Shown: piece by piece, positions 1-9,437 of the stretch
How positions within the stretch are numbered: position 1 is the stretch's first letter
Layout of the letters: every line of letters starts with the position of its first letter
Assembly (NCBI RefSeq): GCF_001411555.2
Contig: NC_049901.1
Coordinates: forward strand, 29,762,333-29,826,332
Source of the DNA: Juglans regia
Taxonomy: Eukaryota; Streptophyta; Magnoliopsida; Fagales; Juglandaceae
Length of the DNA stretch: 64,000 nt
Direction of reading: 5' to 3'
Notes under the pieces: generated by a model
What the model was told of the DNA's origin: nothing
What the model saw: the letters and a program-made list of their open reading frames with translations, nothing else
The model's database searches: none
Position numbers and translations under genes: made by a program

Positions 1-45
1 GTGCATGCAGTGTAGGGTGAGACATAGGGGAAGGATGTTTTAGTC

Positions 46-387
46 ATGGAAAATGGAGGAGAAATGGGTGAAGTCCCTCAAAAAAATGATTCTAGAGTTT
101 TAGGGTCAGATGTGGGGTTCGCTTTGAGTAAGTCTGGGGTGAGTGATTTGGAAACGGATTCAATGCCATTGGTCTCTGACAAGGGGGGTTTGGTGGAAGA
201 GGAGTTGCAGGTGGTTGTGTTTGATGGGGGTCTACATGGTGAGGCCTCGAAGTCTGATGGTGAAGAGGCGCTCCCTCATCTAGAGAAGGTTCGTGATAGC
301 TCGTCCAACTCGGAATTCGTTTCGGGTGGTCGAGTTCTTTGTGGTTCTTTAAGGGCTCCTAGTAGGCCCTCGAGGTTGAATTTATGA
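46..387 (+). pseudogene. LINE-A ORF1, C-terminal acidic tail
   Basis: An open frame of 113 codons rich in Gly, Ser, Asp and Glu runs into the ORF2 start. It has no zinc knuckle or DUF4283-like fold, which in LINE-B lie further upstream, so only the low-complexity tail of the ORF1 (nucleic-acid-binding, Gag-like) protein is visible. The assignment rests on position. The frame ends with RLNL and a TGA overlapping the ORF2 ATG, and LINE-B has the equivalent KLNI plus the same ATGA overlap. The ATG at 46 is probably only an internal Met, because an in-frame TAG at 25-27 and the window edge prevent seeing the true start. Low sequence similarity to the LINE-B tail means this is a positional rather than a sequence-based assignment. 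Confidence 0.6.
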
Positions 388-3300
388 TTAGTAAAATTAT
401 GTTTTGGAATGTTCAAGGGCTTGGTACCTCGAAAAAATCACTTCGGTCGTTGCTGAAGATTCACAAGCCAAAGATTCTCATTGTTGCGGAACCTTTTCGA
501 GAGGATAGTCAATTGGATCGTTGGAAGACTTTATTACATTTTGATTCATGCTTCTCAAATGCCGATCAGTCTGGTAAAATTTGGGTTTTTTGGGTTGCGG
601 AGTATCTTGTTCGTGTCATGGGGACATCCAGCTAGCACATTACTTTTTCTATTAATTCCTCAGTGATGGTATCGGCTATTTATGCAAAATGTCGGTATTT
701 GGAGAGACGAGAGTTATGGTTTTATTTAATGGAGGATAGTCCTTCGAATAATATGCCATATGTGATTATTGGTATTTTAACATTATTCGTGAAGATGGAG
801 AAAGACGAGGTGGGCTTCCAAGACTTCCTTGTGCTTTGGAGGATTTTTATTCTTTCATTGATAATGGGGGCTTGGTAGAGGTTCCTTTTAGTGGAAACAA
901 ATTTTCTTGGTGTAATGGTTAGGGAGGTATGGCGCGAAGTTGGGCAAGATTGGATAGAGCCTTATGTAACGTTCAATGTTTGGAGGTCTTTCCATTTGCC
1001 TAATTGAAGTATTTGCCTCGGCGTACCTCGGATCATGCTCCCATGATTCTGGGATTGTTGTGCCCAATTTTAAAGTATGGTCCGAGCTCGTTCAAATTTC
1101 AACAAATGTGGACCATGCATGAGGATTTTATGAGCTGTGTTTCAACATCATGGCAAGGTAGTACAGAAGGTTCAGGGTTATGGAAGCTTGCTGAGAAATT
1201 AAAAAGACTTAAAGTGGTTCTTCGTAGCTGGAACAAGGAAGTGTTCGGTTGGATCGGGTGGAAGAAGGGGAAACTGGGTTGCAGCAGGAGTTCTCGGATG
1301 AGATAGAAGCGGATGTCCTAGCTTCTAAAGCAGAGCTCGATGTTTGGCTGAAACGGGAAGAAACACATCTCGCACAGCAAGTCAAACTGGATTGGGTTAG
1401 TCATGGTGAGACGTCAGCAAAATTTTTCAAAGCAATCCAGGTTCAGAATCACAATGTTGTTCATGAAATGGTTTTAGATAATGGCAGTATCTTATCTTCT
1501 CCTGGGGCCATTCACAATGTCGTCGTGTTACACTTTGAAGAGTTCCTTCAAGAGCAAAGCCCGGGTAATTCTCTTCTCATTTTATCTAATTTAATTAATG
1601 CTAAAGTGGATGATGCAGAGAACCAGTTCTATGTCGTGTCCCAGCCATGGAGGAAATTAAGGAAGCCTTGTTTTCTATCCCTGTCAATGGTAGTCTTGGG
1701 TCTGATGGATTTGAATCTGGTTTTTACCAACATTGCTGGGACCTGGTGAAGGGTGATTTATTGGAAGCAATAGAGGGATTTTTTCGGGGTGCAAGTCTAC
1801 TGAAGTTTATACTTCCCCTTTCATTGTATTGATTCCGAAAGTGCCTAACCCCTCCTCATTTGGAAAGTTCAGGCCAATAAGTCTTTGCTCTGTGGTGTAT
1901 AAAATATGTTTGAAGATTTTGGTGTCTCGCCTTACTTCAATATTCAGCCATATAATTTCTTTAGAGCAAGGTGTTTTTTTTCCTGGAATAAGCATTTTTT
2001 ATAACATTAGTCTGACCCAAGAGCTACTGCATGATTTAAATAAAGATGTTTGGGGCGGAAATGGTATGATGAAAATTGACATTGCTAAGGCTTATGACAC
2101 TGTTGACTGGAATTTTTTATTTCATGAGATGAGAGCCTTTGGGTTCTCAACCGATTTCTGTAAGTTGATAGCTCAATGCATTGCTACGCCTTGGTATTTC
2201 GTTGTGATGAATGGGACATCCAAAGGATTTTTCAAAGGTGGCCGGGGGCTTCGACAAGGGGATCCATTGTCCCCTTATTTATTTATCCTTGTAGAGGAGG
2301 TTTTTTCTTGCCTCTTAAAGGAAAATTTTGAGGCTGGAAAAATTGGCCGTTTTGCTCATCCCAGGAATGGTTGTTTCATTTCCCATTTACTTTATGTAGA
2401 AGATATGGTCATTTTTGCAAATAGCAGAAAAAAATCAGTTAAGGAGATTAATGATACTCTTGGATTGTACGCGCAATGGTCAGCAGGTGAGTGCGGCAAA
2501 ATCATCTATTTTTTTTCTCTAAGAGAATTTCTGCTCAAAGATGTCGTGGGCTGTTATCGATTACTGGTTTTTTGGAAGGTAGTGTTCCAGTAAAATATTT
2601 AGGAGTACCGATTATTACTGGTAGCATGAAGGGGATTTATTTTGAGGAGTTGGTTCAAAAAATTTGGCATAAAATAGAAGGGTGGAAAGCAAAGTTTCTT
2701 TCAACGAGTTCTCGTCTTATTCTTCTTAAACACGTTTTATCAAGCTTGTCGGTGCATCTGTTGGCTGTGCTTCCAGTTCCTAAATCAGTTATCAGCACCT
2801 TGCACAAGCTCTTTAGCTCCTTTTTTTGGGGCTCTGTCCATGGTAAAACTAAAAGAAAATGGGTTAGTTGGGATTGCATTTGTAGACCAATGGATGAGGG
2901 GGGAATGGGATTGCGGAATTTATTCGATGTGCAATGATCTCTTCATCTTAAATTTGTGTGGAAGTTGTTGAGTTCGGATTCCTTGTGGACGAGTTTTTTC
3001 TGCCAGAAGTATGTTAAAGATCAGCATATCTCGACAATTCCACAGTCTAGAGGCACCAGTGTCTGGAAAATGATTATTAAAGAAATCCCAACTGTATTGA
3101 AGAATTCAAAATGGCTAATCAGAGAAGGAAAGGTCTCATTTTGGAGAGATAAATGGCTGGACTCTGGTCCTTTGTGCAAAAGGCATCAGTTCATCGGTGA
3201 TACGGAGTTGGTGGTAAATCAGTGCATGGATGAAAATAGCTGGAATGTTGGCCATTTAGTGCAGCTGGTGGGACAGGAACAAGCAGATTCTATAGTCTCT

Positions 3301-4462
3301 ACGATAGGTGGATTACGAAGTGGATCGGATAAACTAGTTTGGTTAGGAACTCCAGAAGGCTCTTTTACTTCCAAGAGTGCTTGGAATTTTGTCCAGGTTG
3401 TAGCTCCAAAAACTCAGTGGTCGGAATGGATATGGAATGAGGCACTGCCAAAGCAATTTTCTGTTTTAATGTGGAAAGCAATAACAAACAGTTTTGGTGT
3501 GGATGACCGGATTAGAAGAGTTGGAGTTCCTTTGGTGTCTAAGTGCGAGTGTTGTCCGGAGGGTGCGTATGAGGATTTAAATTATGTTCTTTATGGAGGA
3601 AATTTAGTTCTCACTTTTTGGGTTTTCCATATACTGCACATCGGTCTTGGAGAGAAGCAACTGTGGCTTGGTTTCAGTGTGCGTCTTGGTGTTCACAGGT
3701 GGGAAATTTGATTGGGGCTTTTCCAGTAATCATTTCTTGGAATTTATGGTGTTGGTGTTGTTCGGCAAGAATGGAAGGGTCCAAAGCTTTTGCAATTTCT
3801 TTGTGGCGCTCGGTCAAGTATTGGGTCAACTAGGTAGGAATGAAGTTGAAAGTTGGGTCTCGGTTGGGGAGAAGAGATGCAAAGGTGCTTGCTTTGTTGC
3901 ACTTGCCGATTAGATCCAGCAGAAAAGAAAAGATTATTCCTGTCTCTTGGCATAAACCTTATCCTGGGTGGTTCAAGCTCAATGTTGATGGAAGTTTTTT
4001 GCAAAATCCAGGCGACATAGGTGTTGGTGGAATCTTGTGTGATTCATGTGGACATTTGAGGTTTTCTTTTGCTACTAGTAAGGGTCGGGGCACCAATAAT
4101 CAGGCGGAGATGTTGGCTTTGTTGATGGGAATTCAAAAGTGCCATAGTATGGGTTATGCAAATATTATTCTTGGGACTCAACGTTGGTAGTTAATTGGAT
4201 TAAAAAAGGGAAATGCAACATATGGTATTTGGAGGATTTCTGGGAGGAAGTCAGAAGTGTTCTATCTAGGCTAAATTTTTGACTTCAACATGTCTTTCGA
4301 GAGGGGAATATGGCAACGGATTTCCTTGCTCGAATGGGAAGTAGTGCCTGCAATATGGACTGGTATACAACAGAGGAATTGCCATACAGGCTGAAGGGTA
4401 TTATTCAAACAGAACGGAGTGGGTTGGCACAGTTACGGAAGGTTAGATGCCGCTCGGGTTGA
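384..4462 (+). pseudogene. LINE-A ORF2 (endonuclease, reverse transcriptase, zf-RVT, RNase H), inactivated
   Basis: ORF2 would encode the protein that nicks target DNA and reverse-transcribes LINE RNA. Endonuclease motifs: FWNVQGL at the start, AEPF near 490 and RRTSDHAPM near 1020-1045. The GDFN motif near 771-782 is destroyed by what looks like a one-base deletion. The RT frame is open at 1829-2593, with IPKV, RPISL, KIDIAKAYD and GLRQGDPLSPYLF. The catalytic box reads YVED (2393-2404) instead of YADD. The frame changes near 2490, then a nonsense codon at 2935-2937 separates 2491-2937 from 2938-3711. A zinc-binding segment CECC lies near 3545. RNase H follows at about 3955-4340 with LNVDGS, NNQAEMLAL and GNMATDFLAR in two frames. 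At least six lesions are visible. The product would be a nuclear RNA-binding polymerase if intact. Confidence 0.9.
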
Positions 4463-4644
4463 AGGGGCATGGTGGAAGCTTTACATGGTCTGCACAGAGT
4501 TTTTGGTATATATATGATGTTTGGTTGGTTTAATATCTTTTGATTGGTCATTTCATTGTATTCAGGGTATTCCTCCGCCAAAAGTGAGGGTTTTATTCAA
4601 TAATGATCCGGAGGTTCTGTCCTCATTATCCAAAAAAAAAAAAA
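4463..4644 (+). other. LINE-A 3' UTR and poly(A) tail
   Basis: A short 3' UTR follows the last ORF2 codon. It contains the motif GGTATTCCTCCGCC followed by AAAAGTGAGGG (4566-4590) and ends in A13. The same motif stands about 70-80 bases before the tail of LINE-B (54929-54953) and, on the minus strand, in the truncated copy at 8007-8352. By family logic this is probably part of the RNA end recognised by the LINE RT. Confidence 0.8.
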
Positions 4645-5070
4645 GCTATGAAACATGTGAAGTGAAAACTTATAAATATGCAGTGTTTACCGTAGCGGGA
4701 AATTTGTATGCAGTGGGTCTGATACAAGATCTCATGGGCTTTGGCTTTTGGCCCAATCAATTATTGAGGCCCACATCTAGTAGTGTATAAGGAATAACGA
4801 GTGGGCTTTTTCACTAAGTTTTGGGCCTTGAGTCAACTTTTAAAAAAAAAATAAACCAACTTGTCCAAAAATTTTCCCAGACCATAAAAAGGATTTTAAC
4901 CTCATAATCAAACCCAACGAAAATAAAAAGCATAAACTGCCTAAATAATATAAAAAAATAAGCCCTCAGTACATTCTAAACATTTATCCTAAATTCTGTA
5001 AAGGCTTCTCATACAGAAAAATCGAAGAAAATTTTAGAAAATAGGCTGGGTACTGGACCCGGGTGTTACA
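4645..5070 (+). mobile_element. 3' tail of an LTR interrupted by LINE-A
   Basis: This non-coding AT-rich stretch ends in GGGTGTTACA at 5061-5070, the same kind of terminus as the other LTRs in the window (GGGTGTTACA at 10645, GGGCGTCACA at 51526). Its 5' part would lie before LINE-A, outside the window. No coding signal is seen. Orientation is inferred from the terminus only. Confidence 0.45.
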
Positions 5071-5575
5071 GGTTTGCCGGGGGAGCATAACCCTCTCTTC
5101 GTCGTGGGAGGGGTGGAATAGCCTTCGGCCTAATTTCCCCCTTTCATCCCATAGGAGGTATATTGCTCAGGCAGTTTGAAGCTGGACCCACTCCTGCTCT
5201 TTGATATCACAGGAAAGTTAAGTGTTGGGTCAGGCTAGTGTTGATCCCACTCTTAGTTGCTAGGGAGGTTGGGGTAATTTATTTGTAGAGTTGCGAGGCC
5301 GATCACGCTTTCCTCTGTTGGAGGGATAAGACCACCTTTGGGCCGACTTTTCCCAACAGTGTCTCGCGGGGAGGTAATTTCGGGAAGTTTGTGGCTGGAC
5401 TTGCACCCGCTTGTTGATGTTCACAAGGAAGGTAAGCTTTCATGTTCAGGCCGCCGAAGGCTGACCTGCACTCTGCCATGGGAGGGATAATGCAACCCTT
5501 AGGCCTGCCCTTCCCTATGCTACCCTATGGGGAAGTAATTTGTTGATGACCTGGCTGCCGCAGATTTCGTTAACC
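5071..5575. repeat. Three diverged G-rich tandem repeat units, about 160-210 bp
   Basis: The block GGGAGGG followed by roughly 15 variable bases and a YTTNGGCC core occurs at about 5107, 5320 and 5481. Each is followed by a pyrimidine stretch, a GGGGAGGTAATTT-like box and a GCTGGACY box. Spacing is about 213 and 162 bp. No protein reading is convincing on either strand. It directly abuts the end of the LTR tail and may be internal non-coding sequence of a Ty3/Gypsy element. From 5576 to about 5690 I see only a T-rich run and an A-rich run. Confidence 0.6.
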
Positions 5576-5864
5576 AAGCACCTCTTTTTTTTTTGCTGGC
5601 GCTTTACTAGTAATAAGAAAGTGTGGCATAGATGTTTTGTATTTTCCTGAAAAGTCACATTTTCATTAAATAAAAAAAAAAGTACAAGCTAGATGAAGAG
5701 GTGTTACAATATTAAGGAAAATGGAATCCTGGGTTGGGGAGGTCGTCGTCCATCCTTCCTTCCAAAGCCGTGCATCGCCCCTTCCCCCCTCGACACTAGT
5801 AGGGCGAGTTGCAGACGAAGGCCTGTCACGGCTTCTTTAGTGGTGCCTAGCCTACTCTGTTCCA

Positions 5865-6300
5865 TTAATGTCGTCTGAGGTGGACCCTCCATCCATCTGT
5901 TTTAGCTCCAGGACGTAACATTCTCTTGCTAAGACCAGCTCTCCTCAGACTTCGCCCACACCCTAGGAAGTTGGGAACTTCATTTTTAGGTGGTAGGCCA
6001 GTGATGGCGTTGTACGTCGACAGAGCCTTCACTACTAGGAAGTCAACTATAATAGGGGTTGTGTAGGGGCTACTCCCCACAAGGATGGAGAGAGTGATAG
6101 TTCCCACAGGTTGAACAACAGTTCCAGAGAAACCTTTCAAGGGCATGGGGGCAGGTTGCAGCCGGGCGGCCTGAATACCCATTATGGCGAAGGCTGCCCA
6201 AAACAAGATGTCCGCGGAGCTCCCGTTATCGAAGAGGATTCTGCAGGTGGTGAAGTTGGCAACAAGCATAGTGACCACCAGCACGTCATCGTGGGGGTAC
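5865..6300 (-). pseudogene. Retropepsin-like aspartic protease remnant
   Basis: The minus-strand frame shows ANFTTCRILFDNGSSADILF, a textbook plant Ty3/Gypsy protease active site (D-N-G-S-S-A-D). It is followed by LKGFSGTVVQPVGTITL and FLVVKALSTYNAITGLP, the flap and the YNAILGRP-like C-terminal box, here with ITGLP in place of ILGRP. After that box the frame degenerates and no RT follows. In an intact element this enzyme cuts Gag-Pol in the particle. Confidence 0.88.
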
Positions 6301-6649
6301 AGGACCCCTTCTTCATCAGCCTCTGTGAATGCGATTGTCGAGGTACGGTCACCCCTCCGTTGTTTGGCGGGATGATACTTAACTAAGTACCCCTTATGGT
6401 ATCAGGCTCGTTTAGCATGTGCTTTCCTACTCGATGAGGTAATACCCCCGCCCGTAATTCCTATGACTATGGTTCGAATTTCCCCAAGAGGGTGCTCCTA
6501 CCTTGGCAGTGAACGGAGGCGACCTGGCAGTGGCTCTCTTGTCGCCAGTTGTCGCTGGAGGCTATTCACCTACCTATTTCAGTCACCTTGGTCCTGACTC
6601 CTTTCTCTCGATCTTCCCCTTTTCTCTTGCTCCTGCCTCCTGGCTGGGG

Positions 6650-7778
6650 AGTGGCATCGCTTCTGCTGTTCTGCATATTCCCTCCTCCCTTGCTAGGAGA
6701 AGCAGTCATTGGTATTGTGTGAGGTGGACCAATGATACGTGCAATAGTGACGCACTATCCCTCGATCATCTTCCTTTTGAATGGCGAATGTGGGCCAGTC
6801 GTATTGTAGTCTGGGTCCTCTTTCTAGGACTTCCTCTCGTCACTTCTCTTGGGAGACCTTCTCCCTTTTACATAGGGCTTGGCCTTGGTTGGGACCTTCA
6901 CCTTCTTCTCTGCGCACTCCACTTCCTTCCTTCACAGCTCCGTCAATCCCCGAAGAATGTCTTTTGCATTGATGAAATTGTTTGCTTGGTCCAAGAACTC
7001 TCGCAACATTGTGGGAGTCCTTCTGGCTAGCACCGCCATAAACTGGGATTGTGGCCAGATCCCTCCTAGAAGCGCTGCCAAGGTTATCTTCTCATCTTGG
7101 TTATCGGTGGTCACGTTGTCTTTGTTGAACCGGGCTAGGTAGGACTTTAGGCTTTCATCCTTTGTATGTTTGATGGTGAGGAGGTATGCATCCTCCTTCG
7201 ACTGGAAATGAACTAGGTTAGGAACAGTCTAACTAGTTCACCGAAGCTATCCACCAATCCAGGCGCTAGTGACCCAAACCATGCACGTGCTAACCCTTTC
7301 AGGGTCAGCGAAAATGCCCTACAAGCTACTTCCCCAGGGAAGCCATGCAGCATCATACATCTCCATAGTGGGGACTTAAAACTTTGGCGGCAAAGGCACC
7401 GCCATTACTTCTTTAGTATAGGGTAGACCCGTGCTTGTCAGCAATTGGTCCACCGTTGATGATGTGCCTACATTCCTTACTATCTCCTTGTATTTTCCTT
7501 TGAGGCTCATTCTGCATGTTCTTCTGCAACTCTTCCTTATCAAGTCCTGCTTGCATGTTTCAAGATCCTACGTGCTCAGTGTCCTTGGATCCTGCCCCTC
7601 CATCTTGCTCCTGTTGGGGTTTTCTAAGCTCCTCGTTCTCCGCGTAGAGTGTCTGTACTTCACTAGTTAGTTTTGTTACCCACTCTTCCATGGTTTTCAA
7701 CCTTACTTCCATAGCGTCCCCCATATCTCTTCTGAGTTGTTCGCAGCGGGTTGTGGCAGGCATGAGAAGGACACACAA
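6650..7778 (-). pseudogene. Gag polyprotein remnant of the Tat/Ogre-like element
   Basis: The 5' part (7778-7560) is open for 72 codons and predicts a charged, heptad-like segment (MEEWVTKLTSEVQTLYAENE), probably a coiled coil. Between about 7400 and 6950 the minus strand reads a typical retrotransposon gag core spread over frames, for example ACRAFSLTLKGLARAWFGSL and QANNFINAKDILRGL. Near 6735-6700 there is a knuckle-like YCTYHWSTSHNTNDC, that is C-x2-H-x4-H-x4-C, close to the C-x2-H-x4-H-x4-C knuckle of Tat gags. The protein would build the cytoplasmic virus-like particle and bind element RNA. Stops and frameshifts make it non-functional. Confidence 0.78.
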
Positions 7779-7787
7779 GATCTATTA

Positions 7788-7808
7788 CGATCCCAAAGAC
7801 GACGCCAC
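7788..7808 (-). other. Primer binding site-like sequence of the Tat/Ogre-like element
   Basis: On the minus strand, GTGGCGTCGTCTTTGGGATC follows directly after GTTAACA. It resembles the TGGCGCCGTCTGTGGGAA leader found just inside the 5' LTR of many Tat/Ogre elements. The solo LTR at 8755-9437 ends in ...GTCAACA, the LTR end expected before such a site, but here unrelated LTR-like DNA lies beyond 7809. Confidence 0.6.
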
Positions 7809-8006
7809 TGTTAACTTGTATGACCTGAAGCCTAAGTTTTAATTATCCCTAAGGTTATAATAGCTATTGGCACTTGATGAATTTGAGTACATATGCATCC
7901 ATAGAAGTTGAATGGTTGAAATTACATCTAGGCCTTAATGAAATGCATGCCATGAGTTGAGTATGATTAGCATAGTTGCACTTTGATTATTAAAATTTAA
8001 AGGTCA

Positions 8007-8352
8007 TTTTTTTTTTTATAGAAGAGGATGGTACCCCAATTTTTTTGATTGCCCTCACTTATGGTAGAGGAATATCGTGGTAACAAATAATCAAAACAAA
8101 ACCTAACCCAAGTATCACAAAAAAATGAAAAGTAAAAAATTCCTATACAATCCACTAATAAACCAAAACAAGCTGTAACAAGAATAAAAACTACACCTTA
8201 ACAATAAAACTATGCAACGTGTCTCTTATGCCGAAATGACTTACTATACTCTGCTCAAATCCCACAATCCACCTCCACTTTAAAACCCAGCACCATACCT
8301 CTTGCTCCGAATTGAAAGAAGACCCCATTTGTCGACTCTGATCAAGCCTCGC
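8007..8352 (-). mobile_element. 5'-truncated LINE 3' end
   Basis: Read on the minus strand it carries GTTACCACGATATTCCTCTA then CCATAAGTGAGGG (complement of about 8083-8052), and ends in A11 (T11 on the plus strand at 8007-8017). This is the same 3' motif as in LINE-A and LINE-B. Compared with block H the segment is extra sequence, so it is an insertion. An imperfect 8 bp duplication (AAGGTCAT at 7999-8006, AGAGTCAT at 8353-8360) may be its TSD. No coding part remains. Confidence 0.75.
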
Positions 8353-8754
8353 AGAGTCATATATGGATGCAGAATATAGAAAATATGAGATTTTTGAAGT
8401 TTAATAATTTTGGGGTCTAATTGTAAATAGTAAAAATTTAGGACCTTAGTGAAATGTTGCAAGTACAAGAGCAGTTTTGGAAATACTTGTTCTTAAACCC
8501 TTTTGATTATGAACATCTTCCTTACTTATGCAATTCCTAACTTAGAATAACTTTTATTACAGCCGCACCAATTTTCTAAGCACACGACAAGTTTGTAAGT
8601 TGGCTTCTAACTTATTCTTAAATAATTTATTTATAATTCTTGGATAAACGTCACATTTATATTATAAATTTCATTTTGAGCATCAAGCATCATATGCTAC
8701 ATCATTCAACATTTGATTATTTGCTTACATGGCATGTGAAATTCTCACCATTTT

Positions 8755-9437
8755 TGTTGACGTCATGTTTCACACACCTTTGGGTCAAGCTCCAGCAACT
8801 CAGGTCTTTGAAAACGGGCCTGCAAAAGCTAGAAAAGACTATGGCTTTGAGAGGGCAGCCTAGGGGTCAGGTAACCTCCGATGCCAAAGTTAGTAAATGT
8901 TCTTGGAGGTTAGCGAATAAGTAGGAGAGTCTAGGGATCAGATAGATATTCTCGTACTTGGGATCTACTATTTATACTTCAGATCTAAGGAGAAGATAGT
9001 GCCCACTCCCATGAAGTCCGTGTCCCCCATACTGTTACTTGTGTTAGAGTCTTTAAATGCAGCGTCGCTCTGCGATGGCATCGTTAATGTGGCGTGTTGT
9101 CCGGGTGGCGAAGCCTTTAATGCGGTGTGGTTATACGAACTCCTTCTCTTAGTCTGTCTCCCCTCTGGTTTGTTTATGCCTTCTCTGTTAGTAGATCAAT
9201 GGCTCTCTGTATATCACGTCTGCTGTGCAGGTGGGCACTTGAGGACTTGACAATACTCAAGGGGTCCTGAGATCGATGAGTCTCATCCCCTGCAACACCA
9301 CCCCTTTTACAAGTCGTGTTCAGAAGAGCTTTCCCGTGGGCTTGGTTAGGAGCTCTCTACTTTGGGCCGGGCTTTCGATCTTGCCTCCTTTCCATAGATG
9401 GGCCTCTTGGGCTTAGTGGGGGGAAAATCCCCTTACA
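8755..9437 (-). mobile_element. Solo LTR (683 bp) of a Tat/Ogre-like element, TSD ATTTT
   Basis: The unit begins on the minus strand with TGTAAGGGGATTTTCC and ends with GACGTCAACA. It is flanked by exact 5 bp duplications ATTTT at 8750-8754 and 9438-9442. A TATA box (GTATAAATAG, plus coordinates 8968-8977), the downstream GGCATCGGAGG box and GCTGGAGCTTGACCC are arranged as in Tat/Ogre LTRs. No internal region adjoins, so it is a solo LTR inserted in block G, formed by LTR-LTR recombination. Confidence 0.88.
8968..8977 (-). promoter_or_regulatory. TATA box of the solo LTR
   Basis: The minus strand reads GTATAAATAG about 460 bases from the LTR start at 9437. It is followed by the presumed R-U5 segment. 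Confidence 0.65.

Larger units (their letters stand above)
1..4644 (+). mobile_element. LINE-A, L1-type non-LTR retrotransposon, 5' end outside the window
   Basis: This is a degenerate plant L1-type LINE. In order it shows the tail of ORF1, then ORF2 with an APE-type endonuclease, a reverse transcriptase, a zf-RVT zinc-binding segment and a C-terminal RNase H, then a short 3' UTR ending in 13 consecutive A residues at 4632-4644. The ORF1 tail touches ORF2 by an ATGA overlap at 384-387. The element is the same family type as LINE-B (44436-55024), with which it shares domain order, the ORF1/ORF2 junction and the 3' motif GGTATTCCTCCGCC. It carries many frameshifts and stops and is surely dead. 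Its 5' part lies before base 1, so no target-site duplication can be tested. It appears to sit in an LTR whose tail follows at 4645-5070. Confidence 0.92.
5690..7808 (-). mobile_element. Tat/Ogre-like Ty3/Gypsy remnant: primer site, gag, protease
   Basis: Read on the minus strand, the segment starts with a primer-site-like stretch (7788-7808), then a gag-like region (7778 to about 6650) and a retropepsin-like region (6300-5865). It stops before any reverse transcriptase motif. The order and motifs fit the non-chromovirus Tat/Ogre group. The missing RT, RNase H and integrase mean the element is truncated at its 3' side, next to the G-rich repeat. The reading frame is broken repeatedly. Confidence 0.8.

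Noticed and set aside
6111..7142. Several plus-strand frames (for example 6503-7030)
   Set aside because: They are shadows of the minus-strand gag-protease, whose motifs are unmistakable.
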